Source: Discostella pseudostelligera
Taxonomy: Eukaryota > Bacillariophyta > Thalassiosirophyceae > Thalassiosirales > Thalassiosiraceae
NCBI GenBank assembly: GCA_036940085.1
Contig: JALLBK010000621.1
Span: forward strand, 1-17,554
Length of the DNA stretch: 17,554 nucleotides
Direction: 5' to 3'
Shown here: in pieces, positions 9,576-17,554 of the stretch
Numbering within the stretch: the first letter of the stretch is position 1
Layout: each line of letters starts with the position of its first letter
The notes under the pieces: generated by a model
What the model was told of the DNA's origin: nothing
The model's database searches: none
What the model saw: only the letters and a program-made list of their open reading frames with translations
Translations under genes and position numbers: made by a program

Positions 9576-9975
9576 ATCGTTTTCAATTCATATTCGGTAT
9601 GATGCAAACGAAGCGCGCCGAATTCATGGCTACGGTATTGATAAGCGGTTAGGATGACTATTATTCTATTTCCTATCGCAATTGCAAGACTTTCAATATC
9701 CACTCATCTCGATTGATCTGCTGCTAAGCACCATACGTTTATGACGTGAAGGAAATGCTACTTCGAAAGGTTCGCCATCATGATGAACGGGATCCGTTTT
9801 GGTGGAGCTGGGTCAGTGTGCCAACGAACTTGAATCTGTTGCGTCAATATTTACACTCATCAGGATGCATCGCATCATCGGCTGTCATCAAATTCCCTGC
9901 ACGACATTGATTCTCACATTCATTTTCACCTTCCTTAATTGAAATACTATTAGAGAGATACACCGATGATTAGAT
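9576..9975. other. Convergent 3' spacer between the RAP and SEL1 genes
   Basis: These 400 bp separate two stop codons that face each other, so they should hold both 3' UTRs. No AATAAA signal is seen. A 51-codon frame at 9755-9910 (+) lacks any recognisable motif and is treated as chance. Nothing else stands out. Confidence 0.6.
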
Positions 9976-12900
9976 CTAGCTTCTCAAACCGTATTCCTTC
10001 AAATACATCACAATCTTTACTGCCTTTTGATGAATGTTCATAGCGTACAATGCAATGGACGGTGCCAGGTTTGCGTTATTTTCTCCTGCCAGGTCATAAT
10101 GTCGCTTCGCCAATGGGAAATCTTGCGCTAGTCCTAGACCCCACTCATGCATAAACCCCAAATTAAAGTGAGCACGGGCCGACTTGTAATCCTCGGCTGC
10201 TTTGCGGTAGTATTGTGCTGCAATGACCATATGGTCGTGCTTCTCTGCTTTGCCGTCAATTGCGTCGTCATCGCCATTATTAGACACCCAGTTAGGAAGA
10301 TATATCCCTCCTGTTTCGTCAGAGCACGCATTCTGCGAGGTCAGCAAGCTAGTCTTCTGATTGTCGCCTGGCTGATCGTGGAAAACGAACGACATGGTAT
10401 GTTGCCAAAGGTTGCGCAGCGACAGAGATAACCACTCGTTTGTCAAATGAAATAATTCCTCAGGATAGAGTACATATCGCATCCACCGGTATGGGCCTGG
10501 AACGAAGTAAAACGTTTTGGATGTCACCAATGACAAATACTCTTCCCGATCGTACACCGTTGCAGTTTCACCACTTGCAAAATCTTTCTTAAACTGCCCC
10601 CGTGACTTCATCATACGACCATAGTAATAGAAGTCGCCTACACGCAAACATGCCTCGAGATTCCCCTGACGTGCCGCAGCCCTCCACAAGCGAACACTTG
10701 CATGAGTGCATGCCGTGGCTGTCATTCCAAGGCAAACACCTTGCTCTAGCAAAAATGCGGCATTAACCTGACCAACCTCACTGCCCGTTTCAGCACTCGC
10801 CAGGTAATTTCGTAACGACGATTCGTAGTCCCCAGCCATGTATTGTTTCCATGCGGCACGATTGCGCCGGGAGAAGGTATGACCATTCTCAGCAACTGAC
10901 TTGAAATACCGCAGAGCGCTAGGACAAGATTGCTGCACAACTATGGTTGGACGACCATTTTTTCTGGGTACGGTAGCACCCGATGCATAGAGCATCCCTA
11001 GCTTGTGCTTAGCCTGAAGATGTCCGTTCTTTGCCGCGGCTCTGAGTTGCTGGATGGCGATGTTGTAGTCAGACACGGATGGTCCAGTGTACCTGTCTCC
11101 ATCGTTAGGCTCGGCGGGGGCTTTGCGATGGGTCATGTAATTTTGGTCGAACACTGACGTATGTTGATCCGAAGAGCCGGCGTGCTTATCGTGGGCAGAG
11201 TTCACCGCGGTTATGTTAGTCGGAAGGTCATCTAATTCCGACACCATCCAGCCAAGGTGTAACATGGCATAATTATACATGCTCTCCTTTCGAACGTAGT
11301 AACGGAACAGACAGATGATTTTTGGAAATTGTTCAGAAAAATTACTTGACGATGCATTCATGAACAACTTACCGAATCCTCAATATCCTTTCCATGTTCG
11401 AACCACCTTCGCGCCATGTTGACATCCCTATCGATCAAACCATCCACGCCAAACAGGTTTAGTAAACCCAACCCTGTGACACTGTGCTTGTCACACAGCT
11501 CGACCTCACCCTCTAAACCGGCATTATTGTTGTTCTGTTTCTTTCGTCTCCTCCACTGCTCAATACAATAGTCGAGTTTCCCCGTCGTTCCTAAAATAAA
11601 GTAATCGTAAGCCTTACTTAGATCGCGTTCTTCAGGTGTCATACCAATGCCCCAAACGTGCATCAATCCTGCCTGTCCCGCACACTCCTTATCATGATAT
11701 TCGGCACAAATCTCCAAGTACTGTAACGCCTTGCGTAGATCCTGTTTCACACCTCGAAGCCCACGGTAATAATAGCTTGCAAGAATATGTGCCGCAGAAA
11801 TATCGGGATCATGAGAACGACTGCCAATCGCTAGCAAATGGTAATACTGCAATGCCTCTGCCGACTCATCGTATTTGTTATAGCGAGAAAGAGCCGATGA
11901 AGCCCCCCCGGTGTTAAATATCTCCAAAAGGCGATGGTCTTCTATCGGAAGGGTCTAGAGAGTAGTAACGAAGAGATATGGGGGAGGAAGGCAAGGTGAG
12001 CATACGACGAAGACAATAATGATGGTAAGATTTTGACCCTCCCGAATCTTCGCTTCCATAAATTAGGCACTCTTACAAAGCAGAATGTCATCGACAAAAC
12101 CAACAGAATTCACTTACCAACTTGCCCTTCGTCGGTCCACTTTCCAATTCGTCCATGACGCCATGTGCCGCTGCCTCGTAATATGCCAACGCGCTATGAC
12201 ACGTTCCCAACACGCCATAATGCGAGTCAGCGGATCCACCAGCATTGGTGATACCTCCTCCTCCTCCACCACCACCACCACCATCCGCCCGCGAGTGTTG
12301 TCCTGCAATCACTCCTCCATGCACGGGATGAAATCCAATGGAAATGGCTGTATCATCATCTAGTATCTGAGAGTGATAATGCGATGGTCTTGCAATGAAT
12401 GTCTGCGTTAGACCACCGGTGGCAGAGTACAAATGTCGATATCCCAGCGCTTAGGGTGTAAAAAGACAGGAAGAGTTTTGGGCACGCAGGTTCAGAGAAT
12501 GCATTTCAAGGATGTGCAAAAATGGCAAAGACGAGATACAACGTACCCATGGCCGATTCGACATTTCCTGCCATCGCAGAAAGGTGCCATAAGATGATGG
12601 CACGCGAGAGCTGCTCTCCTCCCGTCGACGCCCCAACTCCGGCAGAAGAGAAGTCGTCAGGAACATGAAGTGTGGATTGCAATAGGATGGACGTCCAGTT
12701 GGTCATAATCAACTTCTGAACACGATCATCATCATCATCATCATTATCATTATTGGAGTTGCGGTTATCAAGACGACGACGACGGCGATGATATTTCCAT
12801 TCCGCAACACGGTGCATGAGTGAATGATCGGAGATGGGGAGTATACCCGATGCAAGTGAGTTGGCTACGATGCGTTGGGCCTCGGCATGTCCAAGCTCAG

Positions 12901-14445
12901 CGGCCTTTTCGAGGTGGAATAATCCTTCCCATGCCATGAGATCTTGTCGTGATAATGTTGATGATGATGATGACGATGATGATGACGATGACGATGACGA
13001 CGACGACGCTGTAGCCTTAGTATTTTTTCCCATGGTGGCGGTAAAATCTATGGGAAGAAGAAGCGAGGAAGAATTGATAACAAAATGAGATGATGAATCA
13101 GAATATACGCTCAGAATGAGGACGACATGCCGACGGACGAAGAATAAAACAACGAGAGTGTCATACAGTAGACCACTCGAATAATTTCCTTACCAAAGCT
13201 TGCAGTGGCTGTAGCATCATAACTTTCTTCTCTCCGTTGCCGATGATACCACAAACTAACAACCTTGCTGTACGTCCAACGCAACTGTTTCCCCACCGTT
13301 GTGTCTCTCCACGAGAATAAATTATTCCCATCTCGTGCATCGTCGACTACTACTCCTACCCCAAGATGGTGACGATGATCCTGATGATGATAATAATAAT
13401 AGTAATGATATTCATCATCATTAGCATCATTTTCATCATCATAATCATCAGTACTATCAGGAGTGTCAATGGTGGAAATGAAGCTTAAAGTGTCGTGTAT
13501 CCAATCCGAAATGCTTTCGAAAAACTCGAGCATGAAATCTTTGAATTCCTCCAAGATGAGTGCCAGTTCGTCGTCATCGTCGTCGTCGTCACCACCTGTT
13601 GTAGCTGATGCAGCTCTATCATCGGTTCTTCTTCTTCGTTCTCGTTGTCTCATTCTACTCTGCATTTTTTTCCGTCGTTGCCGTTGACTTCTATCTTTCC
13701 GACTCACCAACTCATTTCCATAATCAACCTTATCACCAAGTTTGCCAGAGTAACGGTAGTAATAATCGTCCATCTTTACAAATTTGTCGCCCCTGTTATT
13801 TCCACCAGCACCATCACTGCCAGCAGCAGCAGCAGCAGCAGCAGAATCTGTAACACCCACGCCACCCTGATCGAATTCCCCCCAATATATGGCATGTGGC
13901 AACGCATTCCCCCCATCCTTTAATTGGTCAAAGGGTGAGGATAGCATACGCATCGCCTTGGCGTAGTGGGCATCGGCAGTGCTTACTTTGTTATTGTTGT
14001 CATTGAAATCAGTTGTTGTAGTCGCCGCTGCGGTGGGAGGCCGTCGTTGGAGATATTTCTTTTTCGTCCTTGTCTCTGGATCGATGAAGTAGGCATCCTG
14101 GGCAAAGCCATCTAATGGACGTGTCGTTGTCTTGAAAGAATTCTGCTTCTGCCGCCGACGCTGTTGCTGCTGCTGCTGCAACTCATTCACTACCTGGTCA
14201 GCAACAACATTTCCGTCTCCTTCTTCTCCAGCTACCGCTGCTGCGTTGGCAATAGTGCCACCATCAACATCATCATCATCATGTTGAGAAGCCGTCGCCG
14301 AAGAAGATGCGGATGCTGATGCACCGTCAGTCCGCTGATGCTGGTCGACAAGAAATCGAATGGTGGCGTTGAACGATGCCAAGAAAAATGTCGTCCCTAC
14401 TAGGACGGTTAAGAGAACCACTTTGAGGTGGCGGGAGGTTATCAT
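9976..14445 (-). CDS. HRD3: HRD3/SEL1L-like SEL1-repeat protein (5 exons, 1325 aa)
   Basis: Exons on the minus strand: 14445-13194, 13047-12547, 12449-12118, 11954-11373, 11286-9976. Together they total 3978 nt in an open frame. Introns are 146, 97, 163 and 86 nt, with donors GTAAGG, GTACGT, GTAAGT and GTAAGT. The first 35 residues hold a basic start and a hydrophobic stretch (VVLLTVLVGTTFFLASF), which is an ER signal or anchor. Residues up to about 415 are mostly low-complexity (poly-Asp, poly-Ala, Gln, Asn) with one amphipathic helix near 297-330. SEL1 repeats begin in exon 2 (HLEKAAELGHAEAQ) and continue to the end. Two stretches are typical of SEL1L/Hrd3: AMALGYRHL at the exon 2/3 join, and NLGFMHEWGLGLAQDFPLAK near residue 1270. 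In yeast and animals this protein is the lumenal partner of the HRD1 ubiquitin ligase in ER-associated degradation and recruits misfolded proteins. It is much longer than human SEL1L (about 790 aa) because of the N-terminal filler. It stops soon after the last repeat, without the usual C-terminal membrane helix. The family call is firm; exact orthology to Hrd3 is likely but not proven. Confidence 0.88.
12960..13009. repeat. GAT/GAC trinucleotide tract encoding poly-Ser on the minus strand
   Basis: An imperfect run of GAT and GAC units on the plus strand is read as TCA/TCG codons on the minus strand. It gives about 17 serines near the start of exon 2 of the SEL1 gene. The plus-strand reading gives poly-Asp, but that frame has no other protein features. 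Similar shorter tracts in this gene lie at 12727-12755, 13566-13590, 13824-13845 (poly-Ala) and 14165-14181 (poly-Gln). Confidence 0.9.
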
Positions 14446-14526
14446 TGTGTAAATAAGTAGTGGTGGCCTACTTATCCAATATCAATGCAGTAACGACGCT
14501 AGTACTCAAGCGGATTCATCGTCGTA

Positions 14527-14547
14527 GGTCGAAGGTCGAAGGTCGAA
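14527..14547. repeat. Heptamer repeat (GGTCGAA)3
   Basis: Three perfect head-to-tail copies of GGTCGAA lie about 80-100 bp upstream of the SEL1 gene start, just beside an E2F-like site. It may be a simple local duplication or a small transcription factor array; the sequence does not decide. Confidence 0.7.
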
Positions 14548-14570
14548 GTTGATTGAATGAGTCCAGAGAA

Positions 14571-14634
14571 TTTGGTGGGAAGTCGCGAGCTGGCGACAGA
14601 CCAGCGACGGACGGAAGACCTAAATGGCGGGAAA
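14571..14634. promoter_or_regulatory. E2F-like sites upstream of the SEL1 gene
   Basis: TTTGGTGGGAAG (14571-14582, one mismatch to TTTGGCGGGAA) and ATGGCGGGAAA (14624-14634) lie 126-190 bp upstream of the ATG at 14445. The second is identical to the 11-mer upstream of the RAP gene (4191-4201), and its complement lies upstream of the DHYC gene (17496-17506). A weaker GGCGGGAGG lies at 14429-14437, inside the first codons. Confidence 0.45.
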
Positions 14635-14772
14635 GAATGACCATGACAGCCGTCCCGTATGGAGATCTTTCAACAACACCCCAGCCATGAAACGACATGG
14701 AGATCGATAGAGCCATGCGAGATGCGAGCAATGAATGACACCGATAGAATCGATGTCGACAAGACACAAGAC

Positions 14773-15320
14773 GCTCCTCGAATGTCGACAACATGACAAG
14801 TAAAACATGGATATGGTAGATGCTGTGATGGTCGGTATATAATAATGACAATCAGCTAGACGACAGCGTGATCTTGGGCACGAGAGCAAGGCAAATGCAA
14901 AGCACGCCGATGTAATCAAACGACGACAACGTAGTGGCTCCTCGAATGCCAACAGCACAGAAAATATAAGATGGATAGAGGACGACGTGATGAATGGTGA
15001 TGACGCAGTCGGTAACTAATGACCACCAGCAAACCAGAGCAAAGCAAAATGGCACCGACTGGACCGACAACGACAACACTTGAATGCGACAAGTGACAAT
15101 CAGCCAGACAACAGCGCCTGCGCCAGCGAGAGTGATAGATCAAACGAGAGTAAGGATTACCCGTCAGAACCGATGACGACACCAGAAATGCGGCTCGAAT
15201 GTCTCAGTTCAACATGGATAGAGGAAACGTGAGGATGATGAATGATGATGTCGAAGTCGGTAACTGCTAGATCAATGAGAGAAAAGCAAAATAACACCAA
15301 CGTAATCGACCGACGATGAT
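14773..15320. repeat. Degenerate tandem repeat, about 248-bp unit
   Basis: Ordered blocks recur: GCTCCTCGAATG (14773-14784 and 14937-14948, with GGCTCGAATG at 15192-15201); a GGATA block (ACATGGATA 14805, ATGGATAGAGG 14971, ACATGGATAGAGG 15212); GTCGGTA (14831, 15008, 15256); a 23-bp block starting TGACAATCAGC (14846-14868 and 15094-15116, two mismatches); and a GAGnnAAAGCAAA block. Several block pairs sit 243-253 bp apart. The first copy is only 164 bp long because about 70 bp are missing after GTCGGTA. A weaker relative may start near 14690. The minus-strand open frames here share words only because the DNA repeats; I do not regard them as genes. Confidence 0.7.
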
Positions 15321-15923
15321 GGTTGTGATGCTCAGCTGCCGAAGAAGAGGATGCATTACCGCGATTTCAAGACACATCTCATTAGGCACATTGATACATT
15401 GGGGCAATTTCGATGTCCCTTCGGGGAAGGGTCTACGTATTACTTTCCACTTCTTCTTCTTATCTCTCCGTCATCTCGGCAACAGGTGGCTACACCTTCA
15501 TTTGCATTGCTTGAAATGTTGTTGTATTGTCGTTCGTTTGAATATATCTCCAACCCATTGTTCGGTTCGTTCATTCTATCGTCGGCAACAGCATGTCGTC
15601 AACCTCCGACATCCATGTTGCTTTGATATGACATGGACATTCAACCACTGAAGCGGCGACATTATTCGCTAGTGTTTATCGGTGGCCTTGTTGTTGTTTT
15701 CGACGTCGTCGTTGTTGATTTGCTATTAGCTTCACGGAGGAGCGTTGATTCCGAGGTACTTATCAGCGTATGTGTTTGTTGTTACTATTGATCTTCGCCA
15801 TCATAGTCATCGTCGCTTTTTCTGGGTTTCACGGAGAAGGTTTGGTTTCGATTCCGAGCGGCAATGGTAATTAGTAACTGTGAATTGTCGAAGAAAAGCA
15901 ACAAGTTGTTAATTGTTACTTCG
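15321..15923. other. 3' flank of the DHYC palmitoyltransferase gene, no gene seen
   Basis: This 600-bp stretch is T-rich on the plus strand, with no credible coding frame. One short direct duplication is visible: TTCACGGAG...GATTCCGAG occurs at 15731-15755 and again at 15828-15858 with a few extra bases between the two words. It should contain the 3' UTR of the gene ending at 15924. Confidence 0.5.
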
Positions 15924-17404
15924 TTATAATATAAACGAACCGGCTGATCGCTTTTTAACACCGCTCGATTCCACATTCGTAGAACTCAGTGTTGTTGTAT
16001 CATCCTTCGTCTGATCTAGCATCGCTGTTTGTCTATTCCGTTGTTCCGTATTTAATTCGACATTTCCTCTCTCAACGTCTTCTGCACCTTCTACCAAACC
16101 AAATTTACCGACACTGCCATCTCTCTCAGATATTGCATCTTCTCCCATCAACGCCGATGATACGCCGACCGATGAAGTGACGCTGCCCCCCTCTCTCTCC
16201 GACTCTGGTTCCTGATACGGAGTAGAACAATCCAATGCCATCGCAGCGGCACACACATCATACCCCATTACATTATCTATTGCCCAATGTGGAAATTGAA
16301 CCTTCAGCGGTACGAACCAATGCCATGACACATTCGGATGCTCCCCGCCAAACACTTCATTGAATTCCGTCGAGACTGGTGCATACTCGTCGGGGTTGGA
16401 CACCATCCCCGACCTCGTTTTTAACCGTGCAATTTTCGATATATTGGTACTGATAGCCTCCGATTGTTCGATGAGCATGCAGAATGTGAAGAAAAAAAAG
16501 AGGAGAGTGATAATGCCCAGGATGAACACTATGGTGAATTGGTCGGAATTGCATCCTACCGGCAACTCGCCATTGCTGAAAATAGTCGAGTTGTAATGGG
16601 TGGGAGGATATCCAAGTGGTTGTTGTGTGTAATATTCGCATCGAATGACACGTATTATAATCAATGTCAGAGAGACAATGGCAGTTAATAGTGTGTAGAA
16701 GATGAATAGGATGAAGAACTAGTACACATGATCGTTGTGTGTAGGAGAAAATGGAAGAGGTGTAGGAGACAGATGTAGATGAAACGATCAAAAGTGAGCA
16801 ACAAATAAAGAAATCAATGAGAATGAAAGTACACAGTAAAGAGCATCACCTCTGCATTGACATAACATAGAAGATGTCATGCTCATGATAATCACCAACG
16901 CACCTTGTGATTCATTATTCCCACTGCATTGCCAACCCACGGACAATAATGATCAAACTTCACAACACACCGTCCAGTAACACTGTCATGATGCGCCCTT
17001 GCCGGCTTGTAATTGTCATTGCACTTGGCACACCGTCGAATGCCTCTGCGTCGCCGCAAGCCCCCCCTTTCATAATCGCGCTCAACAATTATCGAATCAT
17101 CTTCTCCCCCTGGAATGCCCAAGTTCGATGCCAAGGGACGTGCGCCCATGGGAACGGCGCCGGGATTTGTGGTGCATGCCGCGAAGAGGCTCCATAAGGA
17201 CATGCATGCCAGCGGGACATAAAGAGTGCCGTAGAGCAGCTGGGCCGCGAGATGATGACTGATGAGGGTGAAGCCGGAGGCAAACAATGCAAATAGATGA
17301 AGGGCATACGAGAATGAAAGGCATAGCAGGCCGCAAGGGTCGAAGGACAGCCAGTGCTGAGCGTGGAAGTCGGTGCCGACAGAGCCGACGGCGGATCGTC
17401 CCAT
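15924..17404 (-). CDS. DHHC-family protein S-acyltransferase with a DHYC active site (2 exons, 431 aa)
   Basis: Exon 1 is 17404-16904, the intron is 16719-16903 (185 nt, GTGCGT...ACTAG) and exon 2 is 16718-15924, giving 1296 nt in all. The protein has four predicted membrane helices: about 23-48, 54-77, 168-192 and 228-250. Between helices 2 and 3 lies the zinc/active-site region: CAKC (125-128), KPAR (133-136), HHDSVTGRC (138-146) and DHYCPWVGNAVG (151-162), followed by NHKFF across the splice join. That join recreates the family's NHK-F pattern, which supports the intron. The DPG motif is NPG (80-82), and the TTxE motif after helix 4 reads STNIS (257-261). The C-terminal EFNEVFG (285-291) resembles the PaCCT motif. 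Family members transfer palmitate to cysteines of membrane proteins at the Golgi, ER or plasma membrane. C154 is the expected catalytic cysteine. Three usual cysteines are replaced (D140, T143, A160). A Ser/Glu-rich tail of about 100 residues follows. Confidence 0.88.
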
Positions 17405-17474
17405 GGTGATGGAGGTGTATCAATAAATCTTTCTCTAGGAACTTCGTTGGATCGTTTCATGGGGTTGTAAAAAG

Positions 17475-17506
17475 TCTCCCCGCCATATCTTTCTATTTCC
17501 CGCCAT
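17475..17506. promoter_or_regulatory. E2F-like sites upstream of the DHYC gene
   Basis: TTTCCCGCCAT (17496-17506) is the exact complement of the ATGGCGGGAAA upstream of the RAP and SEL1 genes, and lies about 92 bp before the ATG at 17404. A second related word, TCTCCCCGCCAT (17475-17486), is 70 bp before the ATG and carries one extra C. The position close to the start suits a promoter element. Confidence 0.45.
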
Positions 17507-17554
17507 AATATCGATATCGTGCGTTGAGAAGAGTGTTACGGGCACGGGAACTGG

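Noticed and set aside
9755..9910. 51-codon plus-strand frame between the two convergent genes
   Set aside because: It is short, lacks any motif and lies in the expected 3' UTR. Chance is the simplest explanation.
12834..13088. Plus-strand frame with a poly-Asp run
   Set aside because: It is antisense to SEL1 exon 2. The minus frame continues real SEL1 repeat sequence across splice sites.
14516..15182. Several minus-strand open frames of 75-112 codons
   Set aside because: They lie on the degenerate tandem repeat. Their shared words (such as CRLADCH) follow from the DNA repeat, and the composition is not protein-like.

Overview
This is nuclear DNA from a eukaryote, most likely a stramenopile and probably a diatom. 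The signs are short GT-AG introns (66-185 nt), Asn/Gln/Ser/Asp-rich low-complexity tracts inside otherwise conserved proteins, a many-exon RAP protein built from W-A-F-A repeats, and closely spaced genes. The phylum is inferred from these features; no marker gene is present.

Layout. Bases 1-2108 hold no convincing gene. They contain a possible regulatory cluster (305-383) and a nested satellite array (669-1251). A single-exon gene on + (2109-2732) encodes a 207-aa hydrophilic protein with two UIM-like helices. Bases 2733-4434 are mostly non-coding, with a doubtful small minus-strand gene (3469-3851) and a cluster of E2F-like TTTGGCGGGAA sites between it and the next gene. From 4435 to 9575 (+) lies an 11-exon gene for a 1408-aa RAP-domain protein with about 13 helical repeats, expected to act on organelle RNA. 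Convergent to it, 9976-14445 (-) is a 5-exon gene for a 1325-aa SEL1-repeat protein of the HRD3/SEL1L type (ER-associated degradation). Bases 14446-15923 contain E2F-like sites and a degenerate tandem repeat. The last gene, 15924-17404 (-), has two exons and encodes a 431-aa palmitoyltransferase-family protein with a degenerate DHYC-type zinc region.

The exon joins were worked out by hand from GT/AG sites, reading frame and protein motif continuity. All three spliced models give whole-codon lengths (4227, 3978 and 1296 nt). The genes do not form one pathway; they look like ordinary housekeeping genes. Three of them (RAP, SEL1, DHYC) carry the same 11-mer, ATGGCGGGAAA or its complement, within about 250 bp upstream of the start codon. 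This suggests shared, possibly cell-cycle-linked, control.

The most notable observations are: all ten introns of the RAP gene fall at the same conserved motif of its protein repeat; the shared E2F-like element; the loss of zinc-region cysteines in the DHYC enzyme; and a SEL1L-like protein that ends before the usual C-terminal membrane anchor. I did not find a clearly new multi-gene system.
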